DNA of 64,000 nucleotides. Source: Ceratodon purpureus (Eukaryota; Streptophyta; Bryopsida; Pseudoditrichales; Ditrichaceae). Shown one piece after another: positions 23,153-35,494 of this stretch. A program made the position numbers and the translations under genes. The notes beneath the pieces are model-generated. The model ran no database searches and had not been told where the DNA came from. It saw only the letters and a list, made by a program, of their open reading frames with translations. Where the stretch lies: positions 17,535,690-17,599,689 of the forward strand of contig CM026423.1 in assembly GCA_014871385.1 (NCBI GenBank), read 5' to 3'. The first letter of the stretch is position 1; every line of letters begins with the position of its first letter.

Positions 23153-24814
23153 AGCTGAGGTTTTGTAGTTTTTCTTCAAGTTTTCAATGTTTAGTACACC
23201 ACTTGGTAGTAGCTTCAAGCGTCGTTGTGAACCCCTTTTAGTATTTGTTAGAAACCCAAAACATTCCGCTCCCGCATGCATAGGTTTTAGGACGGAGAAA
23301 GTTTTGTTACAAACCCTTCTGTACATGCTACTAAAAGAATTTAGGTTGTTCCATACTATGTGCTTGTATTTTCACATGGTGAAGGTACTAGCAAATAGTT
23401 TGGGTCCACCTGATTCCCATATACAGTTTTCAATGACTCAAATCCGAGAAAAAACAATGTTTCTGGGACAATCTCGCAGTATGGAAGGCCAATTATGTTG
23501 TCAACCCAAGTTGTCATACCACAAGCTGTGTCAACAAACTGAACACGAGTTGTAACCTCAGACGTCAAGAACAGTACTCCGCTCAATAGACTTGAATGAA
23601 GAAAATCATTCAAGTCAGAAAGCATGACAAAACGCTGACCAAACTACAGTACATTATTTTTGGTTACTCTTTAAATTATTTAGTGTGGGTTACCAAGTAA
23701 TATGTATTAATTTAGGATCTCCTGCAATAATATGGTATTGCCAAAACCAAAAAAAACTATGGGCATCTGAGAATTACAAAGATATATTTGAAGTTAAGTT
23801 ATGTAGTATGCATCACATGGCTTAGATATCTGAGTTTTTTTGGTTCAATAGACAACCACTAATCAGGGCATTGTCAACTTAGATTGCTTTTATTTAAACT
23901 ATAAGAAACACTATTATTTTCTCAAGATATTAATTTTTACACACGAAGAATATTGTTACATTAAACCATGTTTCAGCATATATGATAATATGAATTAAAT
24001 CCATGTATTCCAAAATGAATATTAATAGTGTAGGTGGCACTATTAGCCAAAAGAAAAAGAAAGGCTCTAAACAGACCACTGTAGTGTTTGATGTATTGAT
24101 GTAAAACTCTCAAAACATTAATTGACATCACTAATGATCCACAACTGTAGACTTTCTCCCTTCCCACCTTTGAAACAACAACTTAAACCCTAACCCTCGA
24201 CTCCAAACCCTATGGCCTCAGGGGCCAGAGTCAAGAAACACTGCTACCCATACTGTGGTCAAGAGAATAACACAAATGAAAGACCATTTTTAATGTTTGT
24301 GGGTCGGAGAAAGAGGGAAGAGGAAGAATACCTGGTTGCTTCCATGACCCGAGAGGGGCCCAGAAGCATATCCACAGATAATCTCATGCGTTGTGGGAAT
24401 CAACACAAGGAGGAAGATTTTGGAGATGGAAGGGCACTGCTCACTGTACTGTACAGTATGGTGATGATGGCCATGGTGCAGTCACTGAAGTGCGTGAATA
24501 AGTTAAGTTCGGAGATGATGGCCAGGAAGTTCCTGATGTTGCAACAGTTGTAGGTGCAGGAACTGATATTATGAGTCCCTCCCATTTCCCCTCCTCTTTC
24601 CCAACCTCTACTTATCTTCATCCAACACCCATTAAATTTTAATTTGATTTATTTTTTATTTTTTATTTTATTTTATTTTCATTTTAACACATTGAAGAAA
24701 CTCATTCCTCTAGATTTTTCCGTATAGACATCTTGAGTTTTCAAAGGATATTATCATTTTTTATTCCAAATAATTGGAAGGTCTGGAAGAGTTTGGTGGT
24801 CTCATTAAATTCAC

Positions 24815-25081
24815 TATATCTCGCCCTCCATGGAAAAACCAAATTGGTTAAAAATAGATTTGGCTCGGTGTGTTGGCAAACCCCTCAGAAATCAATATCA
24901 GTTGAAACTCAAAAGGACCTTTCCTTGTACTTTACTCCTTGTCTCTTCACAATTACATTCAAACGCCTTGATTTGTGGTGGGTCACCTAAGAGAAATGTC
25001 TGAATGCGCCCATCAGAAAGTGTTGGATCCAACATTGCTATTTTCAGGCCAATTTGGTTTTTCCAGGGAGGGCGAGATATA
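24815..25081. mobile_element. MITE-like inverted-repeat segment
   Basis: A 33-bp inverted repeat with one mismatch (TATATCTCGCCCTCC at one end, then TGGAAAAACCAAATTGG) bounds 267 bp. There is no clear target duplication and no coding content. Confidence 0.5.
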
Positions 25082-25700
25082 CGACCTTAGTGATCTTTAA
25101 AATAAAATAAAAAGCTAATTTAAATATTACTCCATCCTTTGAAACTAGATTTCTTTGACTTCCCAAGCCATCAAATTCTTCCATATCTATTAAACATCCA
25201 AAGTGGATGAATATAGTTTTGTTTTATCAAAATTTAGTATATCTTAGTCAAATTCCCCATACGTTCACAAATAACTCTACCATACATAAATCTCAAGTTT
25301 ATTCATAAACAACTTTAAAAAAAGAAATCAAACAAATTTAAAATTTTAAGGATGGAAAAAAAAAATATGATAAATTATTTCATGTGATATTTAGGAGACA
25401 AACCTTATCTTTCCGAAATAAATAGATATTCATTCAAAGGTGAACAAATGTGCTATCAATTTACGGTAGTAAAAAACATGATCATCCATTCCCTTTAACT
25501 TCATTATTATTTTTTTTTTTTTTGAAGACACGTAATAAGAGTTTATTACTGCAAAATTTAACTTCATTATTATCTTCATTTGAGCACCATATAACAGACG
25601 TCAGGCACCGGTCACCTAATGCAACCACTTCCAGAATTGTAATCACTAATCAACCCTTCAAAAATCGCTAATCACTAATCACTAACCAAACAAGAATCGC

Positions 25701-27743
25701 TTCGACACTCTTCGCCGAAGTGCGCCCGAAACAAGAGCAATCGATGATGAGACTGATCTCTTCATCATACTTCATTCTCTCCGTCTCCACCATCGCAACA
25801 AACCTTCAGTTGCACACACAAATACACACACAACCATGATCAGATGGAGAGCTCCGGTGTCTCCAGTCTAGTCCGGTAACCAGGCACTGTAGGATCCCGT
25901 CGCCGCTATGCCGCGTCTACTCCTCGTCCTGAATTAGCACAACTAGGATCCATGCTCGCAGGCAGCCTCCATTCCATTCTTTCACTCTACTCTCGAGCTC
26001 AGGCTGCTTGTTTCCTCTCCTCGATCGATCGGCTGGAGGATTTTCTGCGCCTGTCGTCGAGTAACTTCGAACTCGCTGCGAGTGTCGTCGCTTGTCGGAC
26101 CTGATCGAGGGAGCGATCGTGTGGATGATCAATGGCAGGCTGATTAAGAGCGTTGTCGATCGAGGGAGCGAGGTATGGATTCGTCTTCCGTGCTTGTTTC
26201 TTTGCTTGCTAGATACCATGCCTTATCTCTGATTTTAGTTTCTGCGAGTGTCCGGAGGAGCTTGTTTTCTGGAGTTGAGTTGTTTATCGGATGGTTTGAG
26301 TTTCAGGCGGATTGAGAGCGTTGTGAAGTGCGCCAGGTATGGATTGATCGTTCTACGGAGTTTGTTTTGATGTGGTTTCTTGCATTGGCTTTGATTTCGG
26401 AGCTTGTTTGTTTGTGCGGGCCGCGATGGTGATGGTTGGTTGAGTGCGTTGCCGTTCTCGTTCTTAGTCTTGACGTTGTGTGGTGCGATCGGCGTGGCGA
26501 GAGTTTGTGTTAATTAGGTGCGCGGCTTTGAGGCTGTGAGTTTGGTGGAGTGTTTTGGTGAGGTTTTGGCCATTGAGGTAGATGCTATGGCGTTTTGTTT
26601 TGGTTTTGTTCGTCTAGTTTACTGTAGCGTGCAATGGCAGGGTTCTAGAATGTGAAGGGGTGGACGGTTTTGTTTTTCCGTGTGTTAGGCCGTTAGGAGG
26701 TTTTCTTCTGTGGTTTTAGGGAGTGCGGAGAGGTGTTTGTCGCGATTGAACAGACCTTTGGAGCAGACAACGGTATATAGTAATTGTTAGATTACGTTTA
26801 GACTAAGAATGCATATCTTAGTGATGTAGCTCTGGTGTAGTGTTGGCTAAGAATCTCACCGACTCGTCTGAGGTCCGTCCAGCACTTTGACGAGGTTTGC
26901 TAGCCAGCGAGTCATTTCCCGTTACAATTGTAGCGCGTTTGTCTGCGGAGAGAATACTTGGACTACGCGTCGCTCATATTTATGGCGTCTTGAAATTTTT
27001 TCAGGCCAAACTTCTTTGTTTCGCGCTCGTTAATTATTCTTGATTCGGAGGTTACGAGAGCTACTCAGTTTCAGAGACATAACTGGATCAAGGGGATGTA
27101 ATTTTGATGGCAATATTTGGTAAATTCTAGAAACCTCCAAGGGGTGCGGAAAATTTGGAGGCTGATGTAGTGGCCGTGTGGTGATCGGCACTCTTGATTT
27201 CATCATCTGGTCAATTTGGTGCCTGCTGCTTGTTGGTTTAACTATTGTTTGTTTCTTGCACTGAGATAAAACTGGACTTTGACACTACAAGATACAGTGG
27301 TTCTTTATTGGCTCGTCCGAACAAGCTACTCGTCTAGGGTTAGTTGACAGGAATGAAAATTGTTCATAATTGTGAATTGTAGTCTTGTCTCTGGTTGTTT
27401 ATGCCTTTGTGTCGTTCAAACACAATGTGATTTCAGAGTACCGTGGTTTCGCTTCTCTTGCTGACTCGTTGATGTTGCTTGTGAGTATATTGAAGTAATC
27501 CAGGATGTCATATGCACGTGTAAAATGAAATATACACTGGTGAATTTTTGCCTTTTAATATGGGCGTTTTTCAATACGTAGTGTACATATAGAAGTGGAT
27601 TGGCTTCATACTTGCACAATGTGACTTGCAGAGGTTTGGGATCTTAACGAAGGTTTTTGACTTGCACTGAATTAGCAGACGACGGAGCAGCTCTGAAGTA
27701 GCTAGTATCTGAGAAAGCAGTGATTGCTTGGCGACCTTTCGAA
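25701..27743 (+). promoter_or_regulatory. G6PDH 5' region with probable non-coding leader exons
   Basis: GC-richer sequence from about 25,850 contains two similar donor contexts: GAGCGTTGTCGATCGAGGGA ending GAG/GTATGGATT (donor after 26172), and an exon-like 26307-26336 with TTTCAG before it and CAG/GTATGGATTG after it. Acceptors with TTGCAG or AGCAG lie at 27616-27680, before the ATG at 27744. This fits a leader of one or two non-coding exons and a long 5'UTR intron, which is frequent in plant housekeeping genes. Transcript data are needed to choose between them. Confidence 0.45.
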
Positions 27744-30700
27744 ATGGGAACTACTGCTGAAATGGCTGCTCCACCAGCCCTTGGGAATGCTGCGCCCAGA
27801 ATGTGTGGAGACTCGAAGTCGGATCAGCCACCCCAAGCACAGACTGTTGCTGGTGGCGGCCTTTCTATTGTTGTTCTAGGCGCATCTGGAGACCTTGCAA
27901 AGAAGAAGACTTTTCCAGCCATTTTCAATCTTTACAAGCAGGTACGATGTGCGCCTGGTCTTGATGGTTTTGAACGAGTCGTTGATTTTTGTTTATGTGA
28001 TTCTGCATTTCAGCCAATGCTGAGGTTTTAGTTATACTCCCTTAATGGAACATGCCTAATGCGTACATGGATCGTCATCTTGAATGCTTATGCTATCATC
28101 ACTTGTAATCATTCTTTCGGGATGGTAATGTTGCTACCAGTTTTTAATGTATTGCAGGGCTTCTTGCCGAACGAGTTGCAAATTATTGGGTATGCGAGAT
28201 CCAACATGACCAATGAGGATCTTTACAAGAAGATCCGTGGGTAAGTTGTTCTTTCACAACAGATGCTATCCTGTATGCCCAAAACATTTGTACATTGTAA
28301 AGTTCTACATCCTTATGCTCCTTCGTATTAGAAAGGGTTCATTGCTGGCGATCGAGTTCAGTGGAAGATTGACAATTTCGTGGTTGGACGTTGTTCAATT
28401 CATGCTATAAGTTCAATGCGTGAAAGATCGCATAAATAGGGACTGGCCACGCGCGAATCACCAATAGAGATTCTTCTGTTTTGTAATGTCCTGATTTAGC
28501 GTCCATCGTTACTTCATATCAAGGCGAAAGCGCATACCAATCTAGTTTGATGTTTCTCATATTGACGAAGGGATACATAATTATCTACTCGTGAGAATGG
28601 CTTCAGGTATTTGAAGCCGGGCAGGACAGATCCTATGAAAAAACCTGAGGACGTGATCAACCAATTTCTCAACAAGGTATTTATGGCATATTGTTTCTTG
28701 GATGTTGTAGACTGTTTTGCCAACCTAAGCCACAAGCCTGTCTCACAAACTCAGCCATCTTTGCGGCGAGCATGATGAAGGTGTACTCATCCGATGTTCA
28801 ATGCTGCAGATTACGTACCTACACGGAGATTATAATGCGGATGAAGGTTTTATCACATTGAACGAGGAGGTTTCAAAATTCGAACAGGAGAAGTGTGGTG
28901 AAGATCGCCGCACCCGCAGACTCTTTTACCTAGCTTTACCCCCTTCAGTTTATCCGGTTGTGAGCCAATGGATTCGGAAGCACTGCATGAATACAAGTAT
29001 GCTTTCTAATATTTCACACTTGTCCTGAGTTAAGTTTAATTTTAATATTTTTCGTTTTTGTGTCAATAGATGGCTGTTTACATCCTGATCTCGGGAAAAC
29101 TTGAAGCTAGTGCTTGTGCTTGTGCATGTGCATGTGCGAGTTGTTATCTTGTCCGTTCCTAATATATCTTTACCAGGGGGATGGACAAGGGTTGTCGTGG
29201 AAAAGCCGTTTGGGAAGGACTTGGATTCAGCTGAAGCTTTGAGCTCTCAGCTAGGAGCTCTCTTTTCAGAAGAACAACTTTACCGTATTGATCACTATCT
29301 GGGGAAAGAGCTTGTGCAGAACTTGGTATGTTCTAACTAATTTTGTGACATGCCTAGCTTGTGTTTTGTTTGAAAGAGATGTGCTCAGTTCGTCCATTCA
29401 TAAAGTAGGCTACATGTTTTTGGACTTTTAACCCGACTTTTGAGTGATAGACCTTATCATTGTTTTGAAGTTCATCTTTGTAACTGGGGCGATACCCTGT
29501 AATTTGTGCAGTTGGTTATGAGATTTTCCAACCGCTTCTTTGTACCTATCTGGAATCGGGACAATATTGCAAGTGTTCAGGTATGCATTTTGTCCTGAAA
29601 TGAAAGTTAAGGAACCAGTGACCCGTTGTATTTGGTTAAGTGGTAAGAACGATGGTCAATAGGTGAATGGATGATGGAAGCTGTGTGGAAGGCCACCAAC
29701 TTCTGCCATTCTGAATGAGTAGAATTAGCGTTCCTAAACTTTTTTCTCGGTAGATTTCTTCGGTGAGAACTTTTTTCTCGCACGGATTTGCTTGAACATA
29801 TGTGTTCTTTCCTCTGATTTGTCATATGATATTTCATCGTTGTCATAGATCAATCTGCCAATATGTCTTTCCTCTGATGATCTTTTTGTTTAACTGGCAG
29901 ATTGTATTCAAGGAGGACTTTGGAACTGAAGGACGAGGTGGATACTTTGATGAATACGGGTATGTTGCTAATAGATAGTTGCTGGATTTTTTATTGCAAT
30001 AACTTTGTATACTAGTTGCTCGCAGTGGATATTGGTCAATAGGACTAGTTGTGCTTCAATCTTGCCGTACTGCTATGTTGATAGTTCGTGATGGAACCTC
30101 ATTGCGTAGCGGTTATGCACCTAGTGATATGTAGGAAACGCACCTTCAAATTGCTCCAGGTACTTATGACTTAGGATTCCAGAGTATACAGTGGACGAGT
30201 TTGTTCTCAAATTTGCAAGTTACCTTTTGTCTCAATGCAGAATCATTCGGGACATCATCCAAAATCATCTTGTCCAGGTTTGAATCAGTACATGGAAAAT
30301 ACATCTGTGAATTACTTGGTCTTAATTAGTCCAACAGGAACTCTCTGAAACTCAATGGGATCCATTATGATGTTTGAAACTCAGATGTATTACCTTACCG
30401 AAAGTTTTCTTTCGTATCCTCCTCTGCTTGTGATGGAACAGTGCGTCGTTTCTATATCAAATTCGTTACCATTTACAAGATGGATATGTAAAAATCAACC
30501 TTGGAAGTAGTTTCTCTGATTTTCTCTATTACAGAAGTATTGGAAGTAATAACAACAAAGATTTGATACCTTACGTGAATTATAATGAAATGGAACAAAA
30601 CCAGTTTCTTAACCAAACTCCGAATGCTGATGAAGTCAGTACCTGAGTCCCAATGGTTTCGGTTATACTGATGATTTTTGTGTGGGACAGGTTCTGTGTC

Positions 30701-32499
30701 TGGTGACCATGGAAAAGCCAGTTTCACTTCATCCTGAGCATGTTCGTGATGAGAAAGTCAAGGTGTGTTGAGTCAGTTTGGATTTGTATTTGGATTACAA
30801 TCTACATGTTCTAAGCAAGCGCTCATGTTACTTTAAGCAGATATTCTTTTAGATTCTAAGTATATCACGTGGTTGCTTTTTATGGAAATCTAAGCAAATA
30901 TTAATTGGAGCACCATAATACACTTTCTCATCTCACAAGCTAGGCATAATTGTTTCCTCATGAGTAGGTTCTGCGATGCGTTGAGCCTATTAGAGATGAA
31001 GATGTGGTGATTGGGCAGTATGAGGGCTACAAGGATGACCCGACTGTTCGAAAGAATACCACTACTCCTACTTTTGCATCTATTGCTCTGCGAATCAACA
31101 ATGAACGGTGGGATGGTATGCACACTTTACTGAACAAATCAAAATCTTGTAAAATTACTTCAGTTTTGTACTATCAGATGACTTCTCGAGAAACAAAACG
31201 ATTTTTCATGATTTAATCTAATGTCTTTTGTATGCTTTTTTCAGGCGTACCTTTCATCATAAAAGCTGGCAAGGCTTTGGATTCTCGAAAAGCTGAAGTT
31301 CGTGTGCAATTTAAAGATGCTCCTGGTGACATTTTCAAGTGTACGTTTCTCCTATTGTGCAGACTTCCTGTTTCCAATTCAAGAGTGCTATTTTCTGTCA
31401 ATTTGTTGAGGTCAATTCAGGCAGTAACCTGTTCTTGTGAAGAAACAAAGGATTGATTTGCTTTTATTCATTCACGCATTTCCGCTTGATGTAACAGGCA
31501 AAAAGCAAGGGCGTAACGAGTTTGTTATGCGACTGCAACCAAATGAGGCGATGTATATGAAGCTGACGGTGTGTATTTGCTCCATTTCTGTAGTATTGAA
31601 GTGCTCCGAAGCAGTTTTAAATTTTGGTTTCAGAGATATTTTAAGAACTGATAAAAATTAGGGGCATGAGGTTAATAAAGAATTATTCTTTTTTTGGGGA
31701 TAACAGATGAAGGAACCTGGCTTGGAAATGAAAGCAACTCAAAGCGAGCTCGACATGTCATATTCTCTACGCTATCAAGATGTTGTTATTCCAGAGGCTT
31801 ATGAGCGTCTAATTCTCGATACGTAAATGCCTACACACATTCAATTCTATTATAGACCCTCTATTATTGATCACCGTTGCATTTGTCGTGATTATTCAGC
31901 AGCCGTGAATTGACAAAAACAGGCTGTTCTAGTACAAGACACGCGATTTATATCCAAGTCGTTACTAGCAACATAGTACTTATTTCCATGTCTACTTATA
32001 CTTGCATGTGTGCAGTATTCGTGGTGATCAGCAACATTTCGTGCGAAGGGATGAGTTGAAGGTAATTTCGAACCCCAACCAAAATCTATTAGTCAACCTC
32101 GATTTTGTTGCTAAAAATTGTCCTCTTAGGATTAGTCGCCAACTTACTGATGATCAATATGATCGTGCTCTCATTGATTCTTTATTGTTCCTGAATCTTT
32201 TCGAAACATGTTCAAAATTCACAATTTGTTTTCAATATTCCTTTCATGTCTGCAAATGGTATAGTGGCTTTAAGTACTGAAGTTCTGACATGTTGATCTA
32301 CATTTTTGCTTAGGTTGCCTGGGAGATATTTACACCACTATTACATCGCATTGATGCTGGCAAGCTCCCGCTGGTATCTTACAAGCAAGGTTCTCGGGGA
32401 CCGACTGAAGCTAATGACTTAATTACACGGCTTGGATATGTGCGAACGGACGGCTACTGTTGGAAACCACCTACATTGAAGGTAGAACCCGCAGCTTAG
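27744..32499 (+). CDS. G6PDH: Glucose-6-phosphate 1-dehydrogenase, cytosolic type
   Basis: Fifteen exons: 27744-27941, 28158-28240, 28607-28676, 28810-28996, 29177-29325, 29512-29580, 29901-29959, 30241-30277, 30691-30762, 30968-31115, 31245-31340, 31498-31568, 31707-31822, 32016-32061 and 32314-32499. All junctions keep frame and give 528 residues, near the usual 510-520 of the plant cytosolic enzyme. The enzyme oxidises glucose-6-phosphate with NADP+ in the first step of the oxidative pentose phosphate pathway. Visible landmarks are the coenzyme site [14 protein letters not shown] (residues 46-59), EKPFG (188-192), the active-site signature RIDHYLGKE (216-224), and the conserved end [11 protein letters not shown]. 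The N-terminus has about 38 extra residues without transit-peptide character, so a cytosolic location is inferred. An in-frame ATG at codon 7 (27762) is possible, but the first ATG is preferred. Confidence 0.96.
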
Positions 32500-32892
32500 T
32501 GGCTGTGAATTACTCAGTTTGAAAGAAGTCTACCAAGACATTTGAAATAGAAATTTCGAGAACAAACGTGTAAATATTAGTTGTGAGAACTTAGCCTCTC
32601 TAGAGCAACTTTAAGTACGTGTTATATACATCTTAATAGCTACATAAACACTTAAACAGCTCGAGTAATTTAGCCTTAACCAATTCACTGAGAAAGACAC
32701 ATGATGTGAGGATTCTCTTTAAACATGTAAAACTGATGTAGTTTGTGTATAATGAAATAACTTGTCCATTTGATTGAGATAATAACAACATTAATTTTAT
32801 CTGTGAAGTCATCTAGTATTTGATTTAGATATCATGAGTTTTGATTAAACAAAATCTTATTTACTCACTCTACATAGTTAATAAACCTCAAA

Positions 32893-33086
32893 GAGCATGG
32901 CAGTCTCTCCATATTTTTTTGTGTAAAAAACTTAGTGGTCTCTAAACTCAAGAAAAATTAGTCCACAAGGATGGAATACCAATCCAAGCAAGTTTTCAAA
33001 GGATGGAATGATGGTAACATTAGTTCTTCTTGAGTCTAGAGACCACTAAGCTTTTATATACCAAATACGGAAAGACCATCAAACTC
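32893..33086. mobile_element. Foldback (long imperfect inverted-repeat) element
   Basis: About 60 bases at 32893-32953 (containing CTTAGTGGTCTCTAAACTC) pair with 33024-33086 (containing GAGTCTAGAGACCACTAAG), with mismatches and small gaps. The loop is about 70 bases. No coding content or certain target duplication is seen. Confidence 0.65.
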
Positions 33087-33574
33087 TTTCATACCTTTCA
33101 ACTATTTTGAGTAGAAAATAGTAACACAATAAAGCAAAATTTGTGATTTATGAAAAACTCAAGGCAACTTTCAGGATAACTCTATTATCTCATAAATTAA
33201 TATTAGGAGTACGAAAACTCAAGATTTTTGATGAAAGTGTTTTTTTCTGTGAAATTAACTGAATGAGTGAAATTCTTCATACCCTTGTATTTACTGTTAT
33301 ATAGCATGCATTTTATCATGATTTGTAATCCACTCATGGGTTTAGTGCAGAGCTTGATTCAGAGACAGGTTCTGTTCAAACAGAATACCATGTTGTAAAT
33401 CACATGCTTTCCTTGCATAGATAGCTTCCTCCACTGCTCAGAATTTGGTAGTTGCAGATATAACCACTGCATTGTGTGCTGTGTTGGATTACTGTTTGAG
33501 TCTATTCTGTGAAGGAAAAATATGAGTACTTCTGAGAGTCGTACCTGGGAGCCAACAATCTTGTTTAGAATCCT

Positions 33575-33702
33575 GTTTGAATAATGTTTGAATACTTTGA
33601 ATAATGTTAGAACAATGTTAGAATCTTCATACTTTGAATAATGTTTAACAAGGCTGGTGTGAAGGCTGGTGTGAATACTTTGAATAATGTTTGAATAATG
33701 TG
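33575..33702 (+). repeat. Tandem/interspersed TTTGAATAATG repeat patch
   Basis: Units such as TTTGAATAATGTT, ACTTTGAATAATG and GGCTGGTGTGAA recur with variable spacing. It looks like a local slippage product. Confidence 0.8.
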
Positions 33703-34188
33703 GAATCTAATTTTTCCGTGTGCTGCTATGAATGATGTGGTTCTAATTGATGTCAGTGTGTTAAAGTGTAAATGTTTTTGTGATGTATGTGCAGTTCTGA
33801 TGTAATTGGGAGCTATTCGTGAAGAGAGGAGCTTGCTTTGAAGAGAATGTGAAGAGAAGAAGCGTTTAGAACCTCATGCTATGGTTTGAGTTTTCTTTTA
33901 GCTTGGTTAGATGGTACTTGTAAATGCAATCCCAAACTGAGATGCCCAGAATTACAGCATCTACTGGGTTCTAATGTCAATATATTGGTTATTTCTTCTT
34001 ACTTAATGATTATGCCACCGTTGCATTACCAACAGGTGCTGTTTCCATGTACTCTTCCATAAAATTGTGTACGTGATTACTGAACTGCACAAGATAGCTT
34101 CTAGGTTTTAAAAATGGTTGTCTCTATTCGAAAGCTTTGAACGTTGTCTCATTATCAAAAGGGATTGGAAAAACTTGCAACATTGTGG

Positions 34189-34543
34189 CATAAGGTAGAG
34201 ATGGGTATTCCCGTGAGTTTAAGCCATTCAGCATATTTGGGATTGAGAAAACTATGGGGATAAAATTTATACAAATAGAAGTTAGGTCGAAAATCACAAA
34301 TCTGATTTTTTAATATTTTTTTCGAAATTTATCAAATTTTCATGAATATTTGAAGTGCAACATTGTAGACCACTATTTCCGTGAGTAGGTATATGCAATA
34401 CAAAGATTCTTGCATGGAGAACATGGTAGGTTGTTATACAATCTGCTGAGTGTGGTAGTCAGGTGCTGTCTGCTCAGATATTGGTGCACTGATAGGCCAC
34501 GGAATTAGAACCCTGACGGGAATACCCATCTCTACCTTATCAT
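34189..34543. mobile_element. MITE with 25-bp inverted repeats and 9-bp target duplication
   Basis: Perfect 25-bp inverted repeats (34190-34214 and 34516-34540, starting ATAAGGTAGAGATGGG). The 9-bp direct repeat ACATTGTGG flanks the element at 34180-34188 and 34544-34552. A 9-bp duplication is typical of Mutator-like elements. The inside is AT-rich and non-coding. Confidence 0.75.
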
Positions 34544-35494
34544 ACATTGTGGGTACACTCTTCATGGTATTCAAGGTGTCTCAAGAGATATATTACCTCA
34601 TCTATGAATAATGCCATTCACATGAAGCAAAATCTAAATTTGAACCCATTTTTTTGTAGGTAGAAAGTTTGCTTCTTAAACATTTGCAAAGATATAATCT
34701 TTCATATAAAGTAGTAAAGTACCAACTGTATTATTCCCCAATCCTCTTGGTGTAAACATGCCCTAATTCATGTGAACGAAGAAATGAATCAAAAACTTTT
34801 GAAATCCATTCACACCCACTCCACTCACAACACTATCCACCCCCACAAACACGCTCCCTCACATCCACCTCAGCGCCATGCACAACCAAATACGCTGACG
34901 TGGAATGAAGCCCAAACCAGAAAGCTAAATGCGACCCAATCAACGCCCGATTACCGCAACCCCCGCGATCCCACCATCCTCACATGCAGTCCGCGCCAGC
35001 TCCCTCCATTCGATACCTCTATAATACCATTCTAATACACAGCCAACACCGCTTCTATACCCGGATCACACCCGGATAGGCATCTCTCGAAACGAACAAG
35101 ATCCTGAAACTAAGCTCATCCCCTCACCAAAAACCCGGGGCCGATACCTTGGAGATACTCCTCCAATACCAACGCAAATAACTGCTTACTACATATCCGG
35201 GTATCTAAAGAAACAAGCAGGATATCAATGTAATTCACAAACTCAAAAGCGTCACTGCACCTCCAACACGCATCATACTCCAAAATGTACGTCGTGCTGT
35301 TGAGAATCTAGTGATAGTGTAGATGGTGATGGTAATGAGGACAGTGACGGGTTTGGGGTTATTGCCGTGAAGGCTGTCGACATGAGGCTGGTGGAGCGCC
35401 ATCGCTGAAAATCTTGCTCGATTTTGCAGGAGAGAGAGCGAAGGAGCTGGTGCGGGGCGGAGGAGGGCGAGAGTGCGAGTGCGGAGGTGACGAA

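Larger units (their letters stand above)
21965..25700. other. Intergenic region with direct and inverted repeats
   Basis: It begins with the 3'UTR of the zinc-knuckle gene. A 46-bp direct repeat lies at 23051-23096 and 23107-23152, and a 33-bp inverted repeat at 24815-24847 and 25049-25081. An open frame of 113 codons at 24212-24553 follows a telo-box (24185-24193), but its protein has no known motif and I do not call it a gene. Confidence 0.55.
32500..35494. other. Intergenic region with two inverted-repeat elements
   Basis: It holds the G6PDH 3'UTR, a foldback segment (32893-33086), a TTTGAATAATG-type tandem patch (33575-33702) and a MITE with 9-bp flanking duplication (34189-34543). The part from 34770 to 35250 is C/A-rich and precedes the GC-rich start of the next gene. 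No other gene is supported. Confidence 0.55.

Noticed and set aside
24212..24553. 113-codon open frame just after a telo-box
   Set aside because: No recognisable motif, unusual composition and no splice structure; kept as a mention only.
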